From positions 4,520 through 52,201 of the forward strand of contig NZ_NUZU01000052.1 of assembly GCF_002567005.1 (NCBI RefSeq): DNA of 47,682 bases, read 5' to 3'. Positions 25,497 to 34,583 of the stretch are shown piece by piece. The translations under genes were made by a program, and so were the position numbers. The DNA comes from Bacillus sp. AFS073361 (lineage in GTDB: Bacteria; Bacillota; Bacilli; Bacillales; Cytobacillaceae). The notes below the pieces were generated by a model. The model searched no databases, had not been told where the DNA came from, and worked only from the letters and a program-made list of their open reading frames with translations. Within the stretch, counting starts at the first letter, position 1; each line of letters opens with the position of its first letter.

Positions 25497-26249
25497 TCAC
25501 CCTTGCTCCTTTAACCGATAAAGATCTCTTAACAAATCATCTGTTACTTTTTCTGTCGGTAAATCAAAAAGAATTTCCCCATTTTTAAGGGCGATGATTC
25601 TTGTAAAATATTTACGAGCATATTCGACGGAATGTATACTTGTGATTAATGTTTGTTTTTGCTCTGAAACGATTTTAATGAGCATGGCTAAAACATCTTC
25701 CGCACGCGCCGGATCAAGGGAGGCTACAGGCTCGTCCGCTAAAACCACTTCAGGTTTTTGGACCATTAATCTTGCCATTGCGACACGCTGCTGTTCGCCT
25801 CCAGATAAAGTGGACGTGATTTCATGGATTTTATTAGAAAGACCAACTCGATCCAGTGCTTTCAAAGCAACTTCTTTTTCTTGGGGAACAAGTAATGAGA
25901 AGAGGGATTTGATAACGCCCCATTCCGCTAATCGTCCCGCCAGGACATTATGAATGACGGCAATGGACCCAATAAGATCAAACTGTTGCCGAATGACGCC
26001 AACTTTTTTAGCAAAAATTTTGCCTTTTTTATAGGCTGATATTGGATGGCTATCGATTATTAGTTCCCCGTTTTGGATTGGCACGAGTCCGGCTATGGAA
26101 TTTAATAATGTAGTTTTTCCCGCGCCGCTTGGTCCAATTAAGGCAACCATTTCCCCTTGCTCAATAGAAAAAGAAAGGGAAGATAAAGCTATCTTCCCCT
26201 CAAAATGTTTCGATATATTTTTTGCTTCAATCATTGTTTTTGAAGACAT
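25497..26249 (-). CDS. phnC: PhnC-type ABC transporter ATPase
   Basis: 250 residues. Walker A is GPSGAGKTTL (about 39-48), the Q-loop is IRQQFDLIG, the signature is LSGGEQQRVAMARL, Walker B is VVLADEPVASLD, and the H-loop His lies in ITSIHSVEYA. It powers import through the fused permease. It lies 13 bp after the binding-protein gene on the minus strand. Confidence 0.9.
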   Translation of the reverse strand: MSSKTMIEAKNISKHFEGKIALSSLSFSIEQGEMVALIGPSGAGKTTLLNSIAGLVPIQNGELIIDSHPISAYKKGKIFAKKVGVIRQQFDLIGSIAVIHNVLAGRLAEWGVIKSLFSLLVPQEKEVALKALDRVGLSNKIHEITSTLSGGEQQRVAMARLMVQKPEVVLADEPVASLDPARAEDVLAMLIKIVSEQKQTLITSIHSVEYARKYFTRIIALKNGEILFDLPTEKVTDDLLRDLYRLKEQG

Positions 26250-26262
26250 TCTACGACACCTA

Positions 26263-27162
26263 CTACTTAATAATCTGTAACTCTTTTGCTACCTTTTCAA
26301 TCTTTTTGTAATTATCATTATTTGTTTCGACAAAACTCTCCGTTTGGAATAAATCCGCAATTTCCTTTTGGTCTCCCGTAATGGATAGAAGGGCATCTTT
26401 AACTTTTTGCTTAGTTCCTTTACCAAAGACTTCTTCGACATTACTATTGATAGTCCAGTTATAGTCATAGTAAGCAGGGGTGGTATAGAATACTTTTACT
26501 TTTTTCGTATCCACTTTACCTTCTTTTACCGCTGCTTCCCAAACGGCCTCATTGAGTGCGCCCGCCTTAAAGGCACCGGATTCAATTAACTTATAGGTTG
26601 TATCATGTGAACCGGAGAAGTTGGGCTTGCCATCAAAATCGGTATTGGCATCTATTCCAGCTTCAGTTAGGAAGTATCTTGGCATTAAATGGCCGGAAGT
26701 TGAGCTTTCACTGCCAAATGTGAATGATTTCCCTTTTAAGTCTTCCAGCTTTGTGATATTTTCAGATGATTGGGTAATAAAGACCGAATGGAACTTAGCG
26801 TCCCGTGGTCGTTGCACAATTGATTCTGCTTCAGGAACAAGGTTTCTAGCTTGTACACTTGTTAAGCCGCCAAACCAAGCCATATGAATTTCACCACGTT
26901 GGAAACCAGTTACTAATGCTGCATAATCCACAGACGGTACAAATTCAACTTTCATACCAGTTTTTTCACTAAGATATTTTGCAACAGCGGTCATCCCTTT
27001 ATCTAAATCTGCAGCATTCTGGTCAGGAATGGCTCCAATTTTAAAAATTTCATTATTAGTCGCTTCTTTTTTTCCTTCACTCGTTTTTTCATCACTTTGC
27101 CCACAAGCAGCTAATGAAATTACTAGCATAACAAGAATAAGAGCAGAAAGCCATTTTTTCAT
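26263..27162 (-). CDS. phnD: PhnD-type substrate-binding lipoprotein (phosphonate or possibly selenium oxyanion)
   Basis: 299 residues with a lipoprotein signal (LAACGQS, Cys20). The PhnD family fold is clear: KIGAIPDQNAADLDKGM, VDYAALVTGFQRGEIHMAWFGG, FGSESSTSGHLMPRYFL. The last segment and its Ser/Thr row bind the oxyanion. A related clade found in selenium-using bacteria is annotated elsewhere as a putative selenate binding protein, and selA and selD lie 7-10 kb away here. That link is inference; phosphite or phosphonate remains possible and no phn lyase genes are present. Good ribosome site AAGGTGG. Confidence 0.8.
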   Translation of the reverse strand: MKKWLSALILVMLVISLAACGQSDEKTSEGKKEATNNEIFKIGAIPDQNAADLDKGMTAVAKYLSEKTGMKVEFVPSVDYAALVTGFQRGEIHMAWFGGLTSVQARNLVPEAESIVQRPRDAKFHSVFITQSSENITKLEDLKGKSFTFGSESSTSGHLMPRYFLTEAGIDANTDFDGKPNFSGSHDTTYKLIESGAFKAGALNEAVWEAAVKEGKVDTKKVKVFYTTPAYYDYNWTINSNVEEVFGKGTKQKVKDALLSITGDQKEIADLFQTESFVETNNDNYKKIEKVAKELQIIK

Positions 27163-27240
27163 ATTAATTCCACCTTAGTTTTTAAATAGTTTCTCTGTAC
27201 TTTTAGAATTATACTTAAATGATTTTTGATTATAAATTCA

Positions 27241-27280
27241 TTAAATCGATTTAAATAATATTTATTAATCGATATTATAG
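27241..27280 (-). promoter_or_regulatory. Two ATCGAT-centred dyads upstream of the PhnD-type operon
   Basis: TTAAATCGATTTAA (27241-27254) is a perfect palindrome. A second ATCGAT core lies 23 bp on (27268-27273), flanked by inverted ATAATAT/ATATTAT. They sit 80-120 bp before the phnD start and could be an operator. The AT-rich composition makes chance palindromes possible. Confidence 0.35.
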
Positions 27281-27391
27281 ATAACAAAACATATTTAACT
27301 ATAGATGGCAGGCATTCCAAACTTCCTCCAATTTTTACGATGAATAATATTCCATAAAACAAGGGCAAAATAAAAGAAAAAGGAATTAGAT

Positions 27392-27877
27392 ATGATTGGA
27401 TTACTAATTGCCATTATTTCATTTAATTATTTTGCTTTTAAGAAAAATAAACTTCTAAATGGTAATCAAATTGTCCATATATGGACTTTTACGGTCGCTT
27501 TCCAAGTATTGTTCGATGTGATGGTTGAATTCAAATACCATGGATACTGGTATTTTGATAAAGAAATTGATTGGGAAGGATTGCTTCCACATATATTCTT
27601 AGTGCCTGCTGCTAATATGATTTTTTTAAATTACTTTCCATTTAAATCAAAAATCATTAAGAAAATATTTTATATTATCATTTTTGTCATTCTGATTTTG
27701 ATTTATGAAGCCATCACATTGCTGCCTGCTCCGTGGGGTTACTTTCATTATGGATGGTGGAAGTTATGGCACGCAGCCATTCTTGACCCGATTTTACTGA
27801 TCATACTATTAGGTTTTTATAAGTGGATATGTAAGTTAGAAATGAGTTCCTGTAAAGCTCCAAAAATACCAGAATGA
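27392..27877 (+). CDS. Small polytopic membrane protein (CBO0543-like)
   Basis: 161 residues with about five hydrophobic segments (about 1-14, 28-45, 66-83, 86-110, 129-145). Aromatic landmarks, including KYHGYWYFDKEIDWEG and the WGYFHYGWWKLWHAA segment, resemble the CBO0543 family of Bacillota membrane proteins of unknown function. Single gene, diverging from the phnD operon. Confidence 0.6.
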   Translation: MIGLLIAIISFNYFAFKKNKLLNGNQIVHIWTFTVAFQVLFDVMVEFKYHGYWYFDKEIDWEGLLPHIFLVPAANMIFLNYFPFKSKIIKKIFYIIIFVILILIYEAITLLPAPWGYFHYGWWKLWHAAILDPILLIILLGFYKWICKLEMSSCKAPKIPE

Positions 27878-27989
27878 ATAGATTTTGAGCTGCATCCGCA
27901 CTCTTTTCTTTTTGCTGTTTATTTATTTTTTTAGATGCTTAAACACATGAATACCCTTGTCCATATAATAGTAAAAAAGAGGGGAAGGG

Positions 27990-28217
27990 GTGAATCGTTT
28001 GGCAATCAATGAAAAGGGAATATCAATCGGTACCATTTCTGGTGGGATTGTAAACTTTGGCGGAGCGGTTTGTATTAGTCCAATTACAATCACATCGGAA
28101 AATACAGGTTCGGGAAGTGATAATACAAAAACAAATATAACTTCAAGGTCTAGAGTAAGCTCCACTACAAAAAGAAACATAACAGACCTGTTAGAAATGA
28201 TTAAGGCGATGCTTTGA
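27990..28217 (+). CDS. GerPA/GerPF-family spore germination-like protein
   Basis: 75 residues. The motif order ISGGIVNFGGAVCISPI followed by a Gly/Ser/Thr-rich segment (GSGSDNTKTN) matches GerPA/GerPF proteins, which sit in the spore coat and help germinants pass to the inner membrane. It stands alone rather than in a six-gene gerP operon. The start may be GTG at 27990 (AGAGG 7 nt upstream) or TTG at 27999 (AAGGGG 8 nt upstream). The terminator stem overlaps the end of the gene. Confidence 0.75.
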   Translation: MNRLAINEKGISIGTISGGIVNFGGAVCISPITITSENTGSGSDNTKTNITSRSRVSSTTKRNITDLLEMIKAML

Positions 28218-28234
28218 ATGGCATCGCCTTTTTG
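28203..28234 (+). terminator. Terminator of the GerP-like gene
   Basis: AAGGCGATGC and GCATCGCCTT form a perfect 10-bp stem followed by T's. The stop codon lies in the loop. Confidence 0.9.
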
Positions 28235-28253
28235 ATAACATTTCCTGAAATAA

Positions 28254-28294
28254 AAAAGAAAGGACGTTACCTTTTTTAGTATCGTCCTTTTACA
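28254..28294 (-). terminator. Terminator of xpt-pbuX
   Basis: On the minus strand AAAGGACGATAC... pairs through GGACG/CGTCC, followed by TTTCTTTTTT. Confidence 0.6.
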
Positions 28295-28307
28295 TTATTT
28301 TTTATTA

Positions 28308-29621
28308 TTATGAGGCAATTTGATTATTTACTTCATTTACTTGCTTCATTTGCTTTGTTGACTTTGTTACGTTTAAAACAATGTTTAAAAAGATTGCAGT
28401 TAGACTTCCTGTGACAATGCCGCTGCTGGTAAGGATTTTAACACTCTCAGGCAGGTGGGCAAACATATCCGGTACGGCTGTTACACCCATTCCCATCCCA
28501 ACTGAACAAGCTATGATTAGGAGATTTTCTTGTGAAGCAAAATCTACGTTACCAAGCATTTTTATTCCATAAGCAATGACCATTCCAAACATAGCCACCA
28601 TTGCACCACCAAGTACAGGTGTTGGAATAACTGTAGTAAAGGCTGCAATTTTCGGAATAAACCCAAGAAAAACTAACATGCCGCCCATTGTATAAATGAC
28701 GTTATTGCTTTTAACACCTGAAAGCTGGACAAGTCCTACGTTTTGAGAATAGGTTGTGTATGGGAACGCATTAAATATCGCACCAATAATACTTGCTAGA
28801 CCTTCCGCACGATAACCTCTTGATAAATCCTTCTCTGTTAATTTTTTTCCAGTGATGTCACTTAAAGCGAAATAAACACCTGTTGATTCTACCATACTCA
28901 CAATTGCAACGAGTGTCATCGTAATGATCGGAGTCCATTCAAATGTAGGGGTCCCAAAATAAAATGGTTTTACCATGTGGAACCATGATGCATCAGCAAC
29001 AGCTGAAAAGTTTACTTTCCCCATAATAGATGCGACTACCGTACCGCCCATTAATCCTAGTAAAATAGAAATGGAGCGAATAAAACCTTTTGTAAAACGG
29101 TAAAGCAAAATAATAAATAGCAACGTTCCGAAAGCTAAGCCGATATTTGAAAGGCTGCCAAAATCCGGGCTCCCTTGTCCGCCAGCGATGTTATTCATTG
29201 CGACAGGGATCAGTGTAATCCCAATAATAGTAACAACAGAACCAGTAACAACAGGTGGGAAGAACTTAATTAACTTCCCAAAGAATTGAGAAATAACAAT
29301 GACTATTAGTCCGGAAATGAGAATGGAACCATAAATGGCAGAAATGCCAAACTGTCCGCCAATGGCAATCATCGGTCCAACGGCAGTAAAGGTACAGCCA
29401 AGTACAATTGGTAAACCGATTCCGAAAAATCGATTCTTCCAAACTTGTAGAATTGTTGCAATTCCGCACATTAAGATGTCGATGGATACCAAGTAAGTTA
29501 ATTGTTCTCCCGAAAATTTAAGAGCCCCTCCGACGATAAGTGGAACAATTACCGCTCCTGCATACATCGCTAACACATGCTGAATGCCCAAAGAGGCAAT
29601 TTTAAATGGAAGTTGTTTCAT
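28308..29621 (-). CDS. pbuX: Xanthine permease PbuX
   Basis: 437 residues of the nucleobase-cation symporter 2 family, with about 14 hydrophobic segments. Signature parts are LGIQHVLAMYAGAVIVPLIVG near the N-terminus and the motif around AFPYTTYSQNVGLVQLSGV. It imports xanthine with protons. Its ATG shares one base with the xpt stop (TAATG), so translation is coupled. It is under the purine riboswitch upstream of xpt. Confidence 0.92.
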   Translation of the reverse strand: MKQLPFKIASLGIQHVLAMYAGAVIVPLIVGGALKFSGEQLTYLVSIDILMCGIATILQVWKNRFFGIGLPIVLGCTFTAVGPMIAIGGQFGISAIYGSILISGLIVIVISQFFGKLIKFFPPVVTGSVVTIIGITLIPVAMNNIAGGQGSPDFGSLSNIGLAFGTLLFIILLYRFTKGFIRSISILLGLMGGTVVASIMGKVNFSAVADASWFHMVKPFYFGTPTFEWTPIITMTLVAIVSMVESTGVYFALSDITGKKLTEKDLSRGYRAEGLASIIGAIFNAFPYTTYSQNVGLVQLSGVKSNNVIYTMGGMLVFLGFIPKIAAFTTVIPTPVLGGAMVAMFGMVIAYGIKMLGNVDFASQENLLIIACSVGMGMGVTAVPDMFAHLPESVKILTSSGIVTGSLTAIFLNIVLNVTKSTKQMKQVNEVNNQIAS

Positions 29622-30214
29622 TAGATTAATTCCTCCACATTTTCATTGATAAATGTTACTTCTCCGTTTGATAGGGAAGCAATTCTTGCTAAGGATTCAA
29701 CCCTTAAACCCATGTCCTTCAATTTTTGTGCACCGTGTTGAAATGATTTCTCGATGACAATGCCAATTCCAGCAACGTTTGCACCGCTTTGTTGAACGAT
29801 TTTTACTAAACCAAGAGCAGCTTCACCATTAGCTAAGAAATCATCAATGATAAGTACTCGATCACTTTCATTCATGTATTTATTGGAAACCGAAATCTCG
29901 TTTGTTTCATTTTTGGTAAATGAATAGACAGACGCCGTAAGTAAGTCATCGACCAGTGTCAATGATTTTCTTTTTCGAGCAAATAGAACTGGAACGTTCA
30001 AATATAAACCGGCCATCACGGCAGGGGCAATGCCTGAGGATTCAATCGTTACAATCTTAGTAATGCCTTCCTCTGCAAATAATCTCGCAAATTCTTTCCC
30101 AATCTCAAGCATTAACTGCGGGTCGATTTGATGGTTTAAAAATGAATCAACCTTTAATACCTGGTCGGATAAAACCTTTCCGTCAGAACTAATTTTGTCT
30201 TCTAGTAATCTCAT
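29621..30214 (-). CDS. xpt: Xanthine phosphoribosyltransferase
   Basis: 197 residues. It converts xanthine plus PRPP to XMP. The PRPP loop is VLIIDDFLANGEAALGL (about 123-139), and the region TIESSGIAPAVMAGL binds the purine side. The start is the ATG at 30214 (MRLLEDKI), with AAAGGGGAG 9 nt upstream, matching B. subtilis Xpt. Confidence 0.93.
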   Translation of the reverse strand: MRLLEDKISSDGKVLSDQVLKVDSFLNHQIDPQLMLEIGKEFARLFAEEGITKIVTIESSGIAPAVMAGLYLNVPVLFARKRKSLTLVDDLLTASVYSFTKNETNEISVSNKYMNESDRVLIIDDFLANGEAALGLVKIVQQSGANVAGIGIVIEKSFQHGAQKLKDMGLRVESLARIASLSNGEVTFINENVEELI

Positions 30215-30233
30215 GATTGAAAACTCCCCTTTA

Positions 30234-30301
30234 AAATAATAAAAGCCCAAAGGTCAATACCTCACAACAAAATAATTGAGTGAGATAATGACCTCTGGGC
30301 T
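30234..30301 (-). terminator. Riboswitch expression platform: terminator of the xpt leader
   Basis: AGCCCAGAGGTCA and its partner TGACCTTTGGGCT pair across a long loop, followed by TTTTATTATTTT, just ahead of the xpt ribosome site. It forms when the aptamer holds ligand. Confidence 0.85.
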
Positions 30302-30359
30302 CCATGTCCAAACGGCTAAGGAATGAGTGCATCTCTTAAAAAATTTGCACATTTTCCCA

Positions 30360-30440
30360 TTACCCACTCATAGTCAGATTGTTAACGGCAATCTGGTAGA
30401 AACTTTCGGGCCTTATCCCCGCGATTATATGAGTGAAACG
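30360..30440 (-). promoter_or_regulatory. Purine (guanine-class) riboswitch aptamer
   Basis: The minus strand reads CACTCATATAATCGC, then a P2 stem (GGGG/CCC), AAGTTTCTACC, a P3 stem, and GACTATGAGTG, closely matching the B. subtilis xpt aptamer. The C in GACTATG is the base that pairs with the ligand, giving the guanine/xanthine class rather than the adenine class (GATTATG). A -10 TATAAT and -35 TTGATT precede it, at about 30456-30490. Confidence 0.95.
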
Positions 30441-30587
30441 CATATGAATTTATTCACATTATAAAGCACATAAAAAGGGGAAATCAATCATTATTTTGCA
30501 AAAAACGAACAATAAGGTTTTTAAAATTAAAATCGTTCGTGCTCGGAAAGCTTTTAAATAAGTGTAAATAAAAGAACCACACAAATA

Positions 30588-30616
30588 TTGAATAACCATT
30601 CATTTTCAGTTACTAT
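30588..30616 (+). promoter_or_regulatory. Sigma-A-type promoter of the nitronate monooxygenase-like gene
   Basis: TTGAAT (30588-30593) and TACTAT (30611-30616) with a 17-bp spacer, about 50 bp before the start codon. Confidence 0.5.
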
Positions 30617-30667
30617 TAAAGAGAAAATTAATTCTGAAAATTCTAAAATAAAGAGAAGGTGAGCACA

Positions 30668-31666
30668 ATGAGGAAATCTATTCCAGATTCCTGGTGGAAT
30701 CAAATGAAATTACCGGCCATTTCAGCCCCGATGTTTTTGGTGTCAGGCACCGAACTCGTCAAAAATTGTTGTCTGAATGGGGTAATTGGTTCTTTTCCTG
30801 CTCCAAATGCAAGGCCAATTGAAATTCTAGATCAGTGGATGGGGCAATTAAATGCAGAGTTGGCGGAGGCACGGGCTCTCGAACCTAACCGCAAGATTGC
30901 ACCGTGGGCGATGAATATGGTTGTACATAGTTCCTATGGCCGCCTGCAGGAAGAACTTGAATTGATTAAAAAGCACCAGCCGCAATTGGTGATTACCTCA
31001 TTAGGAAGTCCGAAATTAGTTGTTGATATTGTTCATGAATATGGTGGTCTCGTGTTCTCGGATGTAAGTGATTTAAAATTTGCTAAAAAAGCGGCAGAAG
31101 CAGGTGTTGATGGCTTGATATTAGTATCTAGCGGGGCGGGAGGTCATGCTGGACAAATTAATAACTTTGCCTTTGTGGATATGGTTCGTAACTTTTGGGA
31201 TGGCATTGTTGTTCTGGCAGGTTCTATTTCAACAGGGAAGGGGATTTTAGCAGCACAAGCTGCCGGAGCAGATCTTGCTTATATGGGAACAAGGTTTATC
31301 GTAGCTACCGAAAGTATGGCAAATAATGAGTACCGAGAAATGCTCGTTGAATCCACGCAAGAAGATATCCTATTAACCGATGCTTTCTCCGGTGTCATGT
31401 GTAATATGCTGGTACCAAGTATTAAAAAGGCGGGATTGAACCCAGATACACTGGTTAAAAAAGCTCAAGTTAACTTTGATAGTATGCAAAGGGAAACAAA
31501 CGTAAAAGCATGGCGCGATATTTGGTCAGCAGGGCACGGCGTCGGAGCCATAAATAAAATTGAATCAGTGTCTGAAATAATAAATAGTTTAGAAAGCGAA
31601 TACAAAGAAGCATTACAAACTCTCAATCGGAATGCAGGGAAATTTAGTTCCTTGCCTTGTCAATAA
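30668..31666 (+). CDS. Nitronate monooxygenase-like FMN enzyme
   Basis: 332 residues of the 2-nitropropane dioxygenase / nitronate monooxygenase TIM-barrel family. Motifs are PAISAPMFLVSG (N-terminal strand and FMN contact), LVSSGAGGHAGQ (phosphate-binding loop and catalytic His) and YMGTRFIVATES. It oxidises alkyl nitronates or related substrates using FMN; the exact substrate is open. The ATG at 30668 is preferred over the GTG at 30659 because AGAAGG directly abuts the GTG. Confidence 0.85.
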   Translation: MRKSIPDSWWNQMKLPAISAPMFLVSGTELVKNCCLNGVIGSFPAPNARPIEILDQWMGQLNAELAEARALEPNRKIAPWAMNMVVHSSYGRLQEELELIKKHQPQLVITSLGSPKLVVDIVHEYGGLVFSDVSDLKFAKKAAEAGVDGLILVSSGAGGHAGQINNFAFVDMVRNFWDGIVVLAGSISTGKGILAAQAAGADLAYMGTRFIVATESMANNEYREMLVESTQEDILLTDAFSGVMCNMLVPSIKKAGLNPDTLVKKAQVNFDSMQRETNVKAWRDIWSAGHGVGAINKIESVSEIINSLESEYKEALQTLNRNAGKFSSLPCQ

Positions 31667-31675
31667 ATTAAAAGT

Positions 31676-31711
31676 AAAAAACGCTCAGCGCCACTTGGCT
31701 GAGCGTTTTTA
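31676..31711 (+). terminator. Terminator after the nitronate monooxygenase-like gene
   Basis: AAAAACGCTCAGC pairs perfectly with GCTGAGCGTTTTT. The T run and A run make it bidirectional, also serving the minus-strand gene that follows. Confidence 0.92.
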
Positions 31712-31787
31712 CTTTGTGGTAACTTGATTGGAATACATCCATTACCTACAAACGGCCCTCTATTTTAGGACATAAGGGAAACTGAGT

Positions 31788-32084
31788 TTACTTCTTCTTT
31801 TTTTCCTTTGAGACGATCTTAACCACCTTATAACCTGGTTTCATTTTAATCTTTTGAACTCCATTATTGGTTGTCACTTGATACATGGTGAATTTCCGAG
31901 GCTGACGTTCGAGGACGTCGATCTTCTTAATTGTCTCTTTGTGAAAATATTTATGAAGTTTCTTGGTTTGCTTTTCTTGTTTTTCACCATAAAGGAGATC
32001 GTAGGCGAAGATAAATAAAAATATAAATAAAGCACCAAGGATAAGTGTATACAAGACAGAATATAAAAATGACAAGGTTGACAT
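31788..32084 (-). CDS. Small membrane protein with basic tail (hypothetical)
   Basis: 98 residues: one long N-terminal membrane helix (about 8-32) followed by a strongly basic region ending KEKKKK. No family recognised. The ATG at 32084 has AAGG directly against it; the TTG three codons in would be better spaced, so the start is uncertain. Confidence 0.5.
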   Translation of the reverse strand: MSTLSFLYSVLYTLILGALFIFLFIFAYDLLYGEKQEKQTKKLHKYFHKETIKKIDVLERQPRKFTMYQVTTNNGVQKIKMKPGYKVVKIVSKEKKKK

Positions 32085-32399
32085 CCTTTCTTAAAGCAAT
32101 CGAGAGTATCTACGTCTTCAAGAAACCATTATAACGGAAAAGCAATCTATTTATAAGTTAATGTATAGTGAATGATCTTAAGAAATAACATTATTTTGAT
32201 TTGGGTAATCTAATAGATATAAAAAATATTTTTCTTTTTTGTCCACTATATATGAACAAATTTAAAAATTTATGATAAAGTATACAATAAGAATCCTTTA
32301 ATACCGCTATTCAACAGCAATATCAATGTCCTTCTGAAGCGGACGACTGTTTATCCGTAAATGACATTAAAGGTTCAAATTATAAGGGGGAAATGAATA
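32085..32399. other. Intergenic region before kbl
   Basis: No gene seen. It is AT-rich, with a possible -10 TATACAAT near 32281 for kbl but no convincing -35. It also serves the promoter of the minus-strand small membrane protein. Confidence 0.5.
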
Positions 32400-33593
32400 A
32401 TGTCTAGTCATATTTTAGAACAATTTTTAAATGAAAATCTTGAGGATTTAAAGGGGAAAGGTCTATACAATGTCATCGATCCACTCGAGAGCCCCAATGG
32501 TCCACTAATCACGATTAATGGCAGAGAACTTGTTAATCTTTCTTCTAATAACTATTTAGGGTTAGCAACCGATGAACGTTTGAAAAATGCAGCAGCCGAA
32601 GCCATTGAATCCTACGGCGTTGGGGCAGGCGCAGTTCGTACAATCAACGGAACACTTAAGTTGCATGTGGAACTCGAAGAAAAATTAGCTGAATTTAAAC
32701 ATACTGAAGCAGCGATTGCCTACCAATCGGGATTTAATTGTAACATGGCAGCCATTTCTGCGGTAATGGATAAAAATGATGCCATTCTATCGGATGAATT
32801 AAACCATGCGTCGATTATTGATGGCTGTCGTCTATCGAAAGCAAAAATCATCCGTGTTAATCACTCAGATATGGAAGATTTACGTGCAAAAGCAAAAGAG
32901 GCAAAAGAGTCCGGCCTTTACAACAAGATTATGGTGATCACAGATGGCGTCTTTTCCATGGATGGCGATATTGCCTTATTGCCAGAAATCGTAGAGATCG
33001 CTGAAGAATTCGACTTAATTACATATGTCGACGATGCACATGGTTCAGGTGTCCTTGGTGATGGGGCAGGGACCGTAAAGCATTTTGGTCTTTCTGATAA
33101 AATTGATTTTCAAATTGGCACATTATCTAAAGCAATTGGTGTAGTCGGCGGATATGTGGCTGGTAAAAAGAATCTGATTGATTGGTTAAAAGTTCGCAGC
33201 CGCCCATTCCTATTTTCAACTTCACTTACTCCTGCAGATGTAGCAGCAAGCAAGAAATCGATTGAAATTCTCATGGAAAGCACAGAGCTTAACGAGAAAC
33301 TTTGGGATAATGGAAATTATCTTAAAAAAGGCTTGAAAGAGTTAGGTTTTAATATTGGTAACAGCGAAACGCCAATTACACCTTGTATTATTGGTGACGA
33401 AGCACTTACCCAACAATTCAGTAAGCGTTTGAATGAAGAAGGGGTTTATGCTAAGGCCATTGTTTTCCCAACGGTACCGAAAGGAACTGGACGTGTTCGT
33501 AACATGCCAACAGCAGCACATTCAAAAGAAATGCTCGACCGTGCAATTGCGATATATGAAAAAGTAGGTAAGGAAATGGGCGTAATTAAATAG
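32400..33593 (+). CDS. kbl: Glycine C-acetyltransferase (2-amino-3-ketobutyrate CoA ligase)
   Basis: 397 residues of the PLP alpha-oxoamine synthase family. It splits 2-amino-3-oxobutyrate with CoA into glycine and acetyl-CoA. Motifs are NNYLGLATDERL, GVGAGAVRTINGT, VDDAHGSGVLG and the PLP lysine Lys244 in GTLSKAIG. It pairs with the threonine dehydrogenase gene 43 bp downstream, forming the threonine-to-glycine pathway. Start ATG with AAGGGGG. Confidence 0.93.
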   Translation: MSSHILEQFLNENLEDLKGKGLYNVIDPLESPNGPLITINGRELVNLSSNNYLGLATDERLKNAAAEAIESYGVGAGAVRTINGTLKLHVELEEKLAEFKHTEAAIAYQSGFNCNMAAISAVMDKNDAILSDELNHASIIDGCRLSKAKIIRVNHSDMEDLRAKAKEAKESGLYNKIMVITDGVFSMDGDIALLPEIVEIAEEFDLITYVDDAHGSGVLGDGAGTVKHFGLSDKIDFQIGTLSKAIGVVGGYVAGKKNLIDWLKVRSRPFLFSTSLTPADVAASKKSIEILMESTELNEKLWDNGNYLKKGLKELGFNIGNSETPITPCIIGDEALTQQFSKRLNEEGVYAKAIVFPTVPKGTGRVRNMPTAAHSKEMLDRAIAIYEKVGKEMGVIK

Positions 33594-33636
33594 AAAATAC
33601 AATTATTAGCTAAGTGAAGAGGACGGTGAAACGACG

Positions 33637-34581
33637 ATGAAGCGTATATTAATTACTGGTGCTTTGGGACAGATTGGATCAGAATTAACCTTAAAACTAC
33701 GAGACATTTATGGAGCGGATAATGTTATTGCGACAGATATCAAAAAGAATGAGAGTGAAGCTGCTCTAAGCGGTCCATTTGAGACGGTCGATGTAACAGA
33801 TGGAAACCGAATGGTGGAAGTAGCAAAAAAATACAATGTTGATACGGTTATGCATTTAGCTGCCTTGTTATCGGCAACTGCAGAGGCGAAGCCTGTATTT
33901 GCATGGAATTTAAACATGGGTGGGCTGATGAATGGACTTGAAACGGCCAGAGAACTAAAAGCACAATTTTTCACACCTAGTTCGATTGGTGCGTTTGGGC
34001 CTTCAACCCCTAAAGACAATACCCCTCAAGATACAATTATGCGACCGACCACGATGTACGGGGTCAATAAAGTTGCTGGGGAATTATTGTCTGACTACTA
34101 TTTCCACAAATTCGGAGTCGATACCCGCGGCCTGCGTTTCCCTGGATTAATTTCCTATGTCGCTCTTCCTGGTGGTGGAACCACTGATTATGCGGTTGAA
34201 ATTTACTATGAAGCAGTCAAAAATGGAAAATATACTTCTTACATTGATAAAGGTACTTATATGGATATGATGTATATGCCAGATGCCTTGAATGCCATTG
34301 TTGATTTAATGGAGGCCGATTCCTCTAAATTAATCCATCGCAATGCTTTTAATGTGACGGCAATGAATTTTGATCCAGAGGAAATTGCTGCTTCCATTGC
34401 TAAGTTTGTTCCTGGATTTGAAATTTCGTATCATGTGGATCCGGAACGTCAAAAAATAGCGGAAAGTTGGCCGAATTCCATTGATGCTACAGCAGCAAAA
34501 GAGGAATGGGGCTTTAAATACGCATTTGATTTAGATAAAATGACCAAGGACATGGTAGAAAAACTGCGTCAGAAGTTCTAA
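33637..34581 (+). CDS. tdh: L-threonine 3-dehydrogenase, SDR type
   Basis: 314 residues of the extended SDR family: NAD loop TGALGQIGSE (7-16), SSIGAFGP with the active Ser, and YGVNK with the Tyr-Lys pair. It oxidises threonine to 2-amino-3-oxobutyrate, the substrate of Kbl. B. subtilis uses an unrelated zinc alcohol-dehydrogenase-type Tdh in the same pathway, so this is a non-homologous replacement. The link to kbl supports the assignment. Confidence 0.88.
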   Translation: MKRILITGALGQIGSELTLKLRDIYGADNVIATDIKKNESEAALSGPFETVDVTDGNRMVEVAKKYNVDTVMHLAALLSATAEAKPVFAWNLNMGGLMNGLETARELKAQFFTPSSIGAFGPSTPKDNTPQDTIMRPTTMYGVNKVAGELLSDYYFHKFGVDTRGLRFPGLISYVALPGGGTTDYAVEIYYEAVKNGKYTSYIDKGTYMDMMYMPDALNAIVDLMEADSSKLIHRNAFNVTAMNFDPEEIAASIAKFVPGFEISYHVDPERQKIAESWPNSIDATAAKEEWGFKYAFDLDKMTKDMVEKLRQKF

Positions 34582-34583
34582 TA

